A DNA stretch of 64,000 nt from DATIHQ01 sp035480535. Lineage in GTDB: Bacteria > Chlamydiota > Chlamydiia > Chlamydiales > SM23-39. The stretch's first letter is position 1, and each line of letters opens with the position of its first letter. Made by a program: the position numbers and the translations under genes. A model generated the notes under the pieces. It did no database searches. It was not told where the DNA came from and saw nothing but the letters and a program-made list of their open reading frames with translations. Location: the NCBI GenBank assembly GCA_035480535.1, contig DATIHQ010000001.1:6561-70560 (forward strand). Reading direction: 5' to 3'. This document shows positions 52,136 through 60,635 of this stretch, one piece after another.

Positions 52136-53545
52136 ATGTCAGCAAGAATTGAATTAGATTCTCTTAATTCCCTCTCTCTTTTAAGCAAAAGAGACTTGAA
52201 AGAGGATGATCTTCCGCTTGGGGTAAAGGAGCGGCTTAAAGAGGCTTTCTCCCACGTTCTAAACGATCCTAGAGTCGCCCCTCACATAGATGTGTCCCGC
52301 CCCTTTGACTTCCAGATCAAGGAAGGGAGGGGGTTTCTGATTCGGACCGGTTTAGGCTGGCGCCAAATCGTCCCTTTTTCATCCCTAATTCGGGGGAATA
52401 GCCCGTTTACCCGCCTCTATCGACAGATCCAGGAAGTAGAGAAAATCGCCAAAAGAATCGGCGGCGGACCCACAAAAAGAGAAAAAGCGATTGAGGCGAT
52501 CGCTCAGGGACGATTTAAGAAGAGGGATCAAAAGCCAGATAAACCTCCTTCCCGTCTACGGGAATATAACGCCTGCGTAATCGACGGAAATTCATTTTGG
52601 AGGAACTCTACCTCGGCCCTTGTGCAAATTCCCACATTCCCTGCCAATGCAGCGACGGCTCTGATGAAAGGGGTGGCTGGATCTTCGATTCTCGGCGGCG
52701 CCCTAGCTTTTGGGCAAGGGCTGCTCATCACTCGATCGGCGGGAAAAGATGGGCTCAGAGCCTTGCGTTACGGCGACTGGGAAGGGGGCATCCAAGCGGC
52801 ATTTACCGGCATCGATGGAATGGCGTACGCATCGGTTGGGGCTGCGATGACAATCACCACATCAGCTAGTTTCGCGCAAAATGCCGCTCTCACTGCATCG
52901 GCTGGCTTTGCAACCAGCATCTGCGGTATGATCATGAACGGAGGCATCGTCGCCCTTTCTGCGAATGGCTGGAAAATCACCCATGACTTCCGCAAAGAAT
53001 TAAAAGAGATCCTCTCAGAATCGAACGAACCCAAGCGCCTTTATACAGCGCTTCGCTGGATCCAAAATCAGGTCGCGCTTTCCGAATGGGAAATGATGGA
53101 AATCAGGCAGACAACATCTTCTCCCCAAGAGGCGCTGAAGCTCATGGGCAAGCGGATCCAGAAGAAGTGGGATCAGTTTGAGCGGCGCACCAATGCCACC
53201 TGCGGCGAATTCTTGCGCAAGCTGACAAATTTTGAAGAACTGCTTCGCGGGGTCGAGGCGGGCGATGCCGCCGCGCTGCAAAAGGCAGAGGAGATTGTCT
53301 ATGAGGTGGAAAAAGCCAATTACCAAGAGCGGGTGAAGTACAAATTTTTCACTCTGGTTGGGATCATTGGCTTCATTGCGAGTCTTCTTTCCCTTCTCTT
53401 TCCGCTGCTCGCCCCGGTGGGTTTTGCCATTGCCGCGCTCCTTTGGTTTACGATCGACTCAAGAGCAGTCCAAAATGTTGTTATGAAATGGCGCTGGGAA
53501 AAGCATCTTGAACAGGAGCCGAGGTTGCGCTATAACAGGGTTTAA
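52136..53545 (+). CDS. Multi-pass membrane protein, Inc-like candidate (paralog of the preceding gene)
   Basis: 469 residues with the same order of parts as its upstream neighbour: N-terminal soluble part (FDFQIKEGRGFLIRTG matches the FNFTIGRRG region), central hydrophobic segments at about 165-290 (GGALAFGQGLLITRSAGKDG, ASVGAAMTITTSASFAQNA), the charged helix beginning FRKELKEIL, and the C-terminal hairpin FFTLVGIIGFIASLLSLLFP with a second helix. Identity is low, so the duplication is old. It has its own promoter and probably a leaderless start. Its TAA shares one base with the xerD ATG, joining a membrane protein to a recombinase gene. Confidence 0.72.
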   Translation: MSARIELDSLNSLSLLSKRDLKEDDLPLGVKERLKEAFSHVLNDPRVAPHIDVSRPFDFQIKEGRGFLIRTGLGWRQIVPFSSLIRGNSPFTRLYRQIQEVEKIAKRIGGGPTKREKAIEAIAQGRFKKRDQKPDKPPSRLREYNACVIDGNSFWRNSTSALVQIPTFPANAATALMKGVAGSSILGGALAFGQGLLITRSAGKDGLRALRYGDWEGGIQAAFTGIDGMAYASVGAAMTITTSASFAQNAALTASAGFATSICGMIMNGGIVALSANGWKITHDFRKELKEILSESNEPKRLYTALRWIQNQVALSEWEMMEIRQTTSSPQEALKLMGKRIQKKWDQFERRTNATCGEFLRKLTNFEELLRGVEAGDAAALQKAEEIVYEVEKANYQERVKYKFFTLVGIIGFIASLLSLLFPLLAPVGFAIAALLWFTIDSRAVQNVVMKWRWEKHLEQEPRLRYNRV

Positions 53546-54414
53546 TGTCTGAGCCACTCATTCTCGATTTTCTCAATTACATCCGCACGGAAAAGGGGCT
53601 TTCTGTCCATACGATTGAAGCCTATGGGCGCGATATTCGCGCATTTGCCTCTTTTTTGGGCGTGAAAGACTGGAAACAGGTGCAGCCCGAATCGATCTTA
53701 GCCTTTCTCGGGTCTTTGAAAGAAAAGGAATATGCCAGCTCAAGCATCTGCCGCATTTTGGTCTCCGTCAAAGTCTTTTTCCGCTTCTTGAAAAAGGAAG
53801 GGGAGATCTCGATTGATTTGGGGCGCTACTTTGATTCCCCCAAGATGTGGCAATTGATTCCCGAGGTATTGAGCATTGAGGAGATCGACACTCTTTTGGC
53901 CCAGCCGCAGCCTAAAGACTTTCAAGGCGCGCGCGACAAGGCGATTCTCGAGCTTCTCTATGCGACGGGAATGAGAGTCTCAGAGCTCTGCCAGCTGAAA
54001 ATCACCGATCTCAGCGATACCTTTGTGAAGGTGAAGGGAAAGGGGAAGAAAGAGCGGATCATTCCCGTTGGCAAAAAAGCCATCGAGGCGGTGGATCACT
54101 ATCTTGTGCATTTCCGCGGAGAAGTAACCGTTGAAAATGCCCCTCTCTTTATTTCCAATCGGGGCAAGCCAATCGATCGCGTCACCATCTGGGGGCGGGT
54201 CAAGGCCTACGCGCAATCGGCGGGCATCGTCAAATCGATCTCGCCCCACACGCTGCGCCACTCGTTTGCGACCCATCTTCTTGAAAATGGCGCCGACCTC
54301 CGCCTAATCCAAGACATGCTTGGGCACGAGGACATCGGCACCACCGACCGCTACACGCACGTCACAGGCAATCGCTTAAAAGCCGCCTTCAAGGCCTTCC
54401 ATCCTAGGCCATAA
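53545..54414 (+). CDS. xerD: Tyrosine recombinase XerD (or XerC)
   Basis: 289 residues, full length for Xer recombinases. N-terminal SAM-like DNA-binding domain (LSVHTIEAYGRDIRAFASFL) and catalytic domain with all six residues: R in YATGMRVSELC, K in KGKGKKERIIP, H and R in SPHTLRHSFATHLL, H in LGHEDIG and Y in TDRYTHV. With its partner it resolves chromosome dimers at dif. RDKAILELLYATGMRVSEL and the ENGADLRLIQDMLGH block lean to XerD; XerC cannot be excluded. The 3' end overlaps the convergent ankyrin gene by 11 bases. Confidence 0.88.
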   Translation: MSEPLILDFLNYIRTEKGLSVHTIEAYGRDIRAFASFLGVKDWKQVQPESILAFLGSLKEKEYASSSICRILVSVKVFFRFLKKEGEISIDLGRYFDSPKMWQLIPEVLSIEEIDTLLAQPQPKDFQGARDKAILELLYATGMRVSELCQLKITDLSDTFVKVKGKGKKERIIPVGKKAIEAVDHYLVHFRGEVTVENAPLFISNRGKPIDRVTIWGRVKAYAQSAGIVKSISPHTLRHSFATHLLENGADLRLIQDMLGHEDIGTTDRYTHVTGNRLKAAFKAFHPRP

Positions 54415-55525
54415 CAAAATAGCGAAGGTCCTCTTTATCCAGAGTCTTTGCAGGGCTCTTAGGGATAGGGATACTCTTTTTGATGTGGGAGATGGCTATT
54501 TCAAAATCGCCGCCATCGAAGGCTTTTTGTGCGTCTTCGGGAACAATGGCATGATTTTCGAGAAGATAGCGGACAATTCCTTCGGAACCATCTCTTGCGG
54601 CAGTTTGAACAGGAGTGAGGCCCCCTTGACTTGGTTTGTTTATATCTGCTTTGGCTGCAATGAAAATAGGAAGGAGATCCTCTTTTCTCCCTTGTACTGC
54701 TAAATGAAGGGGTGTGTACCCACGTCGATCTTGACAATTCACATCTGCCGTTTTCTCAAGCAAAGCATTGATGTGTGGTGTTCGGTCTAGGCCAGGGCCA
54801 TTCAGATCAAATTTATGCCGTCCTACACAGAGATGAAGATAACAATCGCCAAAGCAGTTGGGTCGATTGACATCGTTGAGTTTTGGAATCATATCTAAGG
54901 CCAGTTGATCGAAGGGGAACTCCTCTTTTTTACATCGGTAGAGAGCGCCGTAAAAAGGGCCGCAATCTTTTTCTGTGGTGGGATTGACATCGGCGCCCTT
55001 GTCGAAAAAGTATTTGGCTCTATCGTAACGCCCCCAGGAGCAACAATAGCCAAGAGGGGTTGTTCCCTCCTTATCTGGGAGATTGATATTGGCCCCGCCC
55101 CCTTCAACGAGAAGATTCATCGTATCATCATTATAGTTCCTTACTGTTAAATGAAGAGGGGTCTGCCCTTTGTTGTCTTGTGCATTGATTGGAGGATTGT
55201 ATTTTAGAAGAAGGCGAACCATACGGGTATTGAAATGCTCCGCCGCCACATGAAGAGGGGTTTCACCTCCGTTATCGGCAAGATCTACTCTCGCCCCATT
55301 ATCCAGGAGAAATGCAACAACTTCTTCCCTTGATTGACCCCGAAGTTCCCGGATCAGGGGGGTTGACTGATTCCATGCACTTTGGTCATTGATTTGAGCG
55401 CCTGCAAACTCGAGAAGTTCTGTGGCGAGATCAAGATGCCCGTAATTTACAGCCTCTTCAAATTGATCCTGAACGGATGGTTGTGGAAGAGTGCGACGAG
55501 CAGCGCTGACCGTTGATACTGACAT
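54404..55525 (-). CDS. Ankyrin-repeat protein
   Basis: 373 residues from the ATG at 55525, which has AAGGAGAATCCC in front; an upstream in-frame ATG at 55591 lacks a ribosome site. About seven to eight ankyrin repeats span residues 35-330: GGETPLHVAAEHFNTRMVRL, GQTPLHLTVRNYNDDTMNLL, GTTPLGYCCSWGRYDRA, RGYTPLHLAVQGRKEDLLPI, GGLTPVQTAARDGSEGIVRY. Middle repeats are degenerate. No signal peptide. In intracellular bacteria such proteins are often secreted and bind host proteins. The short tail (IPIPKSPAKTLDKEDL) is charged. Confidence 0.88.
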   Translation of the reverse strand: MSVSTVSAARRTLPQPSVQDQFEEAVNYGHLDLATELLEFAGAQINDQSAWNQSTPLIRELRGQSREEVVAFLLDNGARVDLADNGGETPLHVAAEHFNTRMVRLLLKYNPPINAQDNKGQTPLHLTVRNYNDDTMNLLVEGGGANINLPDKEGTTPLGYCCSWGRYDRAKYFFDKGADVNPTTEKDCGPFYGALYRCKKEEFPFDQLALDMIPKLNDVNRPNCFGDCYLHLCVGRHKFDLNGPGLDRTPHINALLEKTADVNCQDRRGYTPLHLAVQGRKEDLLPIFIAAKADINKPSQGGLTPVQTAARDGSEGIVRYLLENHAIVPEDAQKAFDGGDFEIAISHIKKSIPIPKSPAKTLDKEDLRYFVMA

Positions 55526-55610
55526 GGGATTCTCCTTGTTGAAAGAGGCGGAGACTTTAGTAGAAGCGCCAATTTTTTGCAAGCAGGACATACGGGCTTA
55601 TAACCATAGG

Positions 55611-55831
55611 CATAATACGAATATCAGCGCGGAGGCGCGAGACGCGCAAAGGGAGTTAGCCGCGGAGAACGCGGAGGTGAGGGAAGCCCTCACACACCCA
55701 GAAAAAGTATGGAAATTAGAGGTCACGGCTTGTTTTTAAAAATTTGGGGAGTGTGAGGGCTTCCCTCACCTCTGCGCCCTCTGCGATAACTCAGTTCTTT
55801 TCTCCGCGCTGATATTCGCATTACGTCTCAG
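55611..55831. repeat. R1 palindromic element, copy D
   Basis: CATAATACGAATATCAGCGC at the left mirrors GCGCTGATATTCGCATTACG at the right. Interior as in copies A and C (GACGCGCAAAGGGAGTTAGC, GTGAGGGAAGCCCTCAC) plus about 35 extra bases before the second GTGAGGGC block. Lies between gatB and the ankyrin gene, both on the minus strand. Confidence 0.85.
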
Positions 55832-55847
55832 GTGATGAGCCGTCTAT

Positions 55848-57320
55848 TTACTGTTCTGCGATCTTTTTGCGGAGGAGGTCGTTGACGACTTGTGGGGAGG
55901 CTTTGCCGCGGCTTAGCTTCATGACCGAGCCAACCAGAAATGCGAAAGCTTTATCTCTTCCTGCCTTAAAGTCAGCGACCGATTGGGGATTGGCAGCCAG
56001 TACTTGGTCGACAAGCGGCTCGATCGCTGCGACGTCTCCCACTGGTTGATAGTCGGGATTCTGCCTCACAATCACTTCCGGATCTGCGCCAGGCTCGGCG
56101 ATCATCTCGTCGGCAACGGCTTTTGCGATGCGGCCTGTGATCTGGTTAGATTCGATCATTTGGACGAGTTTGGCGACGTGGCGGGGCGGGATGCCCAGGT
56201 CGAGAAGGGTCTTGCCGCTTTCTTTGAGCCTGCCGGCAAATTCCACCGTGATCCAGTTGCAGAGGAGGCGAGGGCTTTTGCAGATTTTAAGCGCTTCTTC
56301 AAAGTAGTCGGAGAGAGCTTTTTCATTGATGAGCGTGGAGGCGGCGTAAGAGGTGAGGTTGAGATCGGAAATGTAGCGGCGGTAGCGGTCGTGGGGGAGC
56401 TCGGGGAGGGTGGCGCGGAGTTCGTCGATGAGGGTTTCTGAGAGGACGATGGGGACGAGGTCGGGCTCGGGAAAGTAGCGGTAGTCGTCGGCGCTTTCTT
56501 TGCGGCGCATGAGAATGGTTTGTTTGCTGTCAGGATCCCAGCGGTAGGTGCCGGGGGGAATGAGTTCGAGGTGGGGGGTGTCGGGATTTTTGAGATAGAG
56601 GGCGATTTGGCGGCTGATCTCCGATTGAATCGCCATTTCCATGAACGTAAAGGAGTTCATGTTTTTGATTTCAATGCGGGGACGGAGTCCTTTTTCACCG
56701 AAGGGGCGGACGGAGATGTTGGCATCAAAACGAAGCGAGCCTTCTTCCATGTTTCCATCGGAGATGTCGAGGTAGAGGACGATGGCGCGGATGGCCATGG
56801 CGTAGGCTGCGGCTTCGCGGGCAGAATGGAGGCAGGGTTCTGAGACGATTTCAATGAGAGGAGCGCCTGCGCGATTGTAGTCGACGCCGGCGAAGGTGGT
56901 GAAGTGTTTTAACATCCCCGCATCGTCTTCGAGATGGGCGCGGTTGATTTTAAAGGTTTTGGTTGCGCCGTCGACATCAGCGGTGACTTGCCCGCCACGG
57001 AGGAGGGGATGTTCAAATTGGGTGATCTGGAATCCACGAGGGCTATCGGGATAAAAATAGGATTTCCGGTCGAAGTTGCTGATGCGGGTGATGTCGCTGC
57101 CTAAGGCGAGGCCGAGTTGGATGCCCTTTTTCACCGCTTCTTTATTGAGGACGGGAAGAGCGCCGGGCTGACCCGTGCAAACGACGGAGATGTTGGTGTT
57201 GGGCTCATCGCCAAAATGGTTGGGGGCGGAGCTGAAAATTTTAGATTTCGTATTGAGTTGGACGTGGATCTCTAGTCCAATGACCGGTTCCCAAAGATCA
57301 TAAGGGAGATCGTCTTTCAT
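55848..57320 (-). CDS. gatB: Aspartyl/glutamyl-tRNA(Asn/Gln) amidotransferase subunit B
   Basis: 490 residues. Binds misacylated tRNA and activates its glutamate or aspartate. GatB signature at the start (PVIGLEIHVQLNTKSKIFSS), LPVLNKEAV, SYFYPDSPRGFQITQ, RYFPEPDLVPI and the C-terminal tail domain with the YqeY-like end (QSVADFKAGRDKAFAFLVG, GKASPQVVNDLLRK). Overlaps gatA by 4 bases. Needed because the organism lacks one or both of the direct Gln/Asn tRNA synthetases. Confidence 0.96.
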   Translation of the reverse strand: MKDDLPYDLWEPVIGLEIHVQLNTKSKIFSSAPNHFGDEPNTNISVVCTGQPGALPVLNKEAVKKGIQLGLALGSDITRISNFDRKSYFYPDSPRGFQITQFEHPLLRGGQVTADVDGATKTFKINRAHLEDDAGMLKHFTTFAGVDYNRAGAPLIEIVSEPCLHSAREAAAYAMAIRAIVLYLDISDGNMEEGSLRFDANISVRPFGEKGLRPRIEIKNMNSFTFMEMAIQSEISRQIALYLKNPDTPHLELIPPGTYRWDPDSKQTILMRRKESADDYRYFPEPDLVPIVLSETLIDELRATLPELPHDRYRRYISDLNLTSYAASTLINEKALSDYFEEALKICKSPRLLCNWITVEFAGRLKESGKTLLDLGIPPRHVAKLVQMIESNQITGRIAKAVADEMIAEPGADPEVIVRQNPDYQPVGDVAAIEPLVDQVLAANPQSVADFKAGRDKAFAFLVGSVMKLSRGKASPQVVNDLLRKKIAEQ

Positions 57321-58780
57321 GCCTCGGCCTCATAGGCGGGGGGGATTCTCATCTGGCGGCTCGCTTGTTCATAGGCGTAGGCGTATTGCATGAGGGGGAC
57401 GTCGCACATTTGAGGGCCGATGAGCTGTAGGCCGAGGGGCATAGTGCGAGAATCGAATCCGGAGGGGATGCTAATGGCGGGAAGGCCTGCGAGATTGGCG
57501 GGGATGGTGAAGATGTCCTGCATGTACATTTCTATTGGGTCGTGGATCGAATTATGCTCAAAGGCGCCGGTGGGGGAAATAGGCATCGCCACGGCGTCGC
57601 ATTCGGAAAAGGCCTTTTCAAAGGCGTCGAGCATGAGGGTGCGCACTTTCTGCGCTTTTTTATAATAGGCGTCCTGGAATCCGGCTGAGAGAACGTAGGT
57701 GCCCAGCATGATCCGTTTCTTCACCTCGCGGCCAAAGCCTTCTCTGCGGGAATATTCGTAGATTTCCTCAAGAGTTTTTGCCCTCTTCGAGCGGAGGCCG
57801 TAGCGAATTCCATCGAAGCGGGCTAAATTGGTCGAGGCTTCGGCGGTGGCGAGGATGTAGTAGACGGCGATCGAGTATTTTAAAATATCGAGATTGATGT
57901 CGATGACTTTGGCGCCGAGCGATTTCATCACTTCGAGAGCTTCCATGAAATTGCCTTTCATCTCCGGCTTTAGGTTTTCAAGAAAGGCTTGAGGGACGCC
58001 AATTTTGATCTCTTTTAAATCTTTGTGCAATTTGTAGACTTCAGGGGGGAAGTCAAGACTCGTCGCATCGTGGGGGCAGTGGCGGCCGATCACTTCCATG
58101 GTCAGGGCCGCATCGGCTACGGTGGCAGAAACGGGGCCGATTTGATCGAGCGAAGAGCCAAAAGCGACCAAGCCATAGCGGGAGACGCGCCCGTAAGTGG
58201 GCTTAAATCCAACGACGCCGCAAAAGCCGGCGGGTTGGCGAATCGAGCCTCCCGTGTCGCTTCCCAATGCGATGGAGGAAAGGCGGCTGGCGACAGCGAC
58301 GGAGGAGCCCCCCGAAGAGCCGCCCGGAACGCAGCTTAAATTCCAAGGATTATGAGCCGGAAAATAGGCAGAGTTTTCAGTGGCGGAGCCCATGGCAAAT
58401 TCATCCATGTTGGTTTTCCCAATAAAGAGGGCATCTTCCGCTTCTAGATAACGGACCGCTGTCGCATGGAAAGGGGCGCGGTAGTTCTTTAAAAACTTGG
58501 AGCCGCAGGTTGTAGTTTCTCCATGGATATGGATGTTGTCTTTAATGGCGATGGGAACCGCGGCCATTTTGCCCAATGGCTGATTATGCGCCCGTTTGCG
58601 GTCAAGCGCCTCGGCTTTCAATAGGGCTTGAGGGCCCATCACATCGAGGAAGGCGCCCAGATCTTTATTATGCCGTTCGATCCGCTTGAGGAAATGCTCC
58701 ACAATTTGGACCGCCTTCATCTCTCCCTTTACAAAGGCGTCTCGGAGTTCGGTGGCAGAGAGGTGGTGGTAGGGTTTCAT
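57317..58780 (-). CDS. gatA: Aspartyl/glutamyl-tRNA(Asn/Gln) amidotransferase subunit A
   Basis: 487 residues, amidase-signature enzyme that releases ammonia from glutamine or asparagine. Catalytic triad K80, S155, S179 in VPIAIKDN, GGSSGGSS and GSDTGGSIRQPAG. Length and the C-terminal PAISIPSGFD and GLQLIGP blocks are standard. Overlaps both gatC and gatB by 4 bases (ATGA each time), so the three subunits are translationally coupled. Confidence 0.97.
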   Translation of the reverse strand: MKPYHHLSATELRDAFVKGEMKAVQIVEHFLKRIERHNKDLGAFLDVMGPQALLKAEALDRKRAHNQPLGKMAAVPIAIKDNIHIHGETTTCGSKFLKNYRAPFHATAVRYLEAEDALFIGKTNMDEFAMGSATENSAYFPAHNPWNLSCVPGGSSGGSSVAVASRLSSIALGSDTGGSIRQPAGFCGVVGFKPTYGRVSRYGLVAFGSSLDQIGPVSATVADAALTMEVIGRHCPHDATSLDFPPEVYKLHKDLKEIKIGVPQAFLENLKPEMKGNFMEALEVMKSLGAKVIDINLDILKYSIAVYYILATAEASTNLARFDGIRYGLRSKRAKTLEEIYEYSRREGFGREVKKRIMLGTYVLSAGFQDAYYKKAQKVRTLMLDAFEKAFSECDAVAMPISPTGAFEHNSIHDPIEMYMQDIFTIPANLAGLPAISIPSGFDSRTMPLGLQLIGPQMCDVPLMQYAYAYEQASRQMRIPPAYEAEA

Positions 58781-59082
58781 GATGGCGCTTTCAATACAGG
58801 TGGGACGCGGATCATCCCCCCGATTTGGTCTGGGGCATTGGCAAGAAATTCTTCGCGGGGCAGAGGGTCTTTGACCTCATCTTCCCGCATTGTGTTTTTC
58901 AGCATCGATCGCAACACAAAGCGGCAAGTCTTAACCCCTTCCGTCGGCACTTCATTCAATTGCGCCATGTAATCGAGCACGCGGCTCAAGCTCGCTTGAA
59001 TATCGGCATCTTCTTCTTCGCTGCAGTCGATCCGGCACAGCTTCTTTAAATGCGCAAGGGTCTGATGATCAAAATCCGCCAT
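58777..59082 (-). CDS. gatC: Aspartyl/glutamyl-tRNA(Asn/Gln) amidotransferase subunit C
   Basis: 101 residues, small helical subunit that wraps around GatA and GatB. Typical start (LAHLKKLCRIDCSEEED), the middle LSRVLDYMAQLNEVPTEGV and LREDE-type MREDEVKDPLPREEFLANAPDQIGG. First gene of the operon gatC-gatA-gatB. Confidence 0.95.
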   Translation of the reverse strand: MADFDHQTLAHLKKLCRIDCSEEEDADIQASLSRVLDYMAQLNEVPTEGVKTCRFVLRSMLKNTMREDEVKDPLPREEFLANAPDQIGGMIRVPPVLKAPS

Positions 59083-59192
59083 AAGTCAGAGAGGATATCA
59101 GTTTTAATCGAAAAATGACAACTCCATTCCTATTTATTCAAAATTCTTTTAGGATGAAGGTTAGAGGGGAAATAATCTCCTAGGAGGACTCA

Positions 59193-59438
59193 ATGAAAGT
59201 CATTCGCTTTTTAGTTTTGCTCTTGATGGTCATCGGTTCATTGAACTGGGGTCTCGTGGGCTTTTTCCAATACGATTTCATTTCCAGTATGTTCGGCGGG
59301 ATGTCTATGATGGGCGCCCGAGTGATTTTTGCCTTGGTCGGCTTGGCTGGCCTCTATGGCATCGGCCTGATTTGCCGCTGCTGTGGCTGCGGATGCAAAT
59401 GTGGCCCAAGTTGCCACTGCTGCAATAAGAAAGACTAG
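59193..59438 (+). CDS. DUF378 small membrane protein with cysteine-rich tail
   Basis: 81 residues. Two membrane helices with the DUF378 motif (LLLMVIGSLNWGLVGFF and GARVIFALVGLAGLYGIGL). The last 22 residues hold eight cysteines (CRCCGCGCKCG then CHCCNKK), far more than usual for the family, suggesting metal binding or disulfide cross-linking. AGGAGG precedes the ATG. Begins a plus-strand run of small envelope genes. Confidence 0.85.
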   Translation: MKVIRFLVLLLMVIGSLNWGLVGFFQYDFISSMFGGMSMMGARVIFALVGLAGLYGIGLICRCCGCGCKCGPSCHCCNKKD

Positions 59439-59551
59439 CTTTATCTCGTTACGGATCCTGATGATAGGAGGCCAAGGGCTTCCTATTGTCTTTACGAAAA
59501 GACATCCGATGATTTAAACTCTTTGGATATGGAAACCAAGGAGTTTTTTCC

Positions 59552-59764
59552 ATGATGCTTTTAACTACAGCTTTTGCAATTATGGCTACAACCTCAGCCA
59601 TTTGTTCACAAAAAAATGCCCAGCCTCCTGTGGAGAAGAAAGCGATCCCCAGCGGTGTGATTGAAATCGATGATGAAGCGGCTCTCTTAGAGGAAGAAAC
59701 AGAGGCTTTAGAAGTTGGCGAAATCGTATTTGACGATGAAGCCGAAACTGAAGAAGAGTTCTAG
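59552..59764 (+). CDS. Small acidic protein with N-terminal hydrophobic segment
   Basis: 70 residues. A short signal-like N-terminus (MMLLTTAFAIMATTSAIC), then an extremely acidic chain (about 20 Glu/Asp in the last 40). AAGGAG lies upstream at the usual distance. The cysteine after TTSAI could be a weak lipobox. Possibly an exported acidic peptide; not recognised. Confidence 0.6.
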   Translation: MMLLTTAFAIMATTSAICSQKNAQPPVEKKAIPSGVIEIDDEAALLEEETEALEVGEIVFDDEAETEEEF

Positions 59765-59795
59765 ACTCGAGTAATTAAGGAAAGGCCTAGTGGGA

Positions 59796-60389
59796 ATGAG
59801 TCCTTGGTTGTCAATGTTTGGGCAGCCAAAAAAGACGATCAGAGCCGTTCTTCATACAAATCCAAGGTATGGGGTCCTCTATTTAGCGGCCATCTATGCT
59901 CTTGAGTGCTTTTTTTATTACTCAAATTGGTGGTCCTTAGGCCTTTCCTTCCCTCTTTATCCTCTAATTCTCACCTGTCTTGTCCTTTCCCCGATTGCAG
60001 GCTTCATCTGGCTCTATTTTAGTAGCTGGATTTTCTATTTTACCGGACGCCTGCTTAAAGGCAAGGCTCCGGCACTCCACCTTAGAACAGCCCTTGCCTG
60101 GTCCCACATCCCGGCCATTTTTTCCATCTTGATGTGGTTTGCCCTTCTTGCAACCCATCCAGATACCACATTTATCCAAGATGCAGGAATCCCCTCATCC
60201 CTTTTCATTAATTCCATTACTCTCATTGCCACAATCTGGTCGTTTGTCCTTCTCGTTCAGTCGATTCGGGAAATCCAAGGCTTCTCTTTGGCCTGCTCAG
60301 TCGGCAATATCATCCTGTCTTGGTTTATCTCTTCTATATTAAGTTTTGTTGGCTTTGTTATCTTCCGACACTTCTATATCTCTCTTTAA
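59796..60389 (+). CDS. YIP1-family membrane protein (copy 1)
   Basis: 197 residues from the ATG at 59796; a GTG two codons upstream is possible, but MSPWLSM aligns with MKSSPWVSI of the paralog at 60636. Five membrane helices of the bacterial YIP1 type (PLILTCLVLSPIAGFIWLYF, ALAWSHIPAIFSILMWF). The pattern R/K-AALAWS-x-P after helix 3 is shared by both copies. Function in bacteria is not known; possibly membrane organisation. Confidence 0.78.
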   Translation: MSPWLSMFGQPKKTIRAVLHTNPRYGVLYLAAIYALECFFYYSNWWSLGLSFPLYPLILTCLVLSPIAGFIWLYFSSWIFYFTGRLLKGKAPALHLRTALAWSHIPAIFSILMWFALLATHPDTTFIQDAGIPSSLFINSITLIATIWSFVLLVQSIREIQGFSLACSVGNIILSWFISSILSFVGFVIFRHFYISL

Positions 60390-60635
60390 TTCTATTTATT
60401 TCAAAAATATACACTTGTAAAAATATAAATTAATTTTTACAATCACTCGTAGGGGCTTGCTTGAAGGGGTCCCCAAAAATCGTCTCGGTTTTTGGGGGTA
60501 CTCGTACGAGGATTCCGGCGCCTCTAGTTACTCAGCTGAGCTATAAGGTGCAAAAGGACTTCGGTCCCGAGCTCTGACCCGCATTTGCTGGAGTAAGTAG
60601 GGGCCCCCGAATACTTAAAGGGTAAAGGATAAAAA
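60390..60635. other. Structured 246-base intergenic region between the two YIP1-like genes
   Basis: Contains a strong hairpin CCCCAAAAA / TTTTTGGGG (60471-60497), a palindrome CTCGTACGAG, CTCAGCTGAG, a UUCG-type stem GGACTTCGGTCC (60556-60567) and a GGGGCCCCC. GC-rich parts resemble the hairpins inside R2 copy B. No open frame. May be a decayed palindromic element or a structured leader of the second gene. Confidence 0.5.

Noticed and set aside
53545..54414. Integrase of a genomic island
   Set aside because: Size and motifs match the housekeeping Xer recombinases, and no attachment repeats or tRNA gene flank it.
60515..60580. tRNA-like segment (TAGTTACTCAGCTGAGCTA)
   Set aside because: It resembles a D-arm by chance; no T-loop GGTTCGA and no cloverleaf could be drawn.
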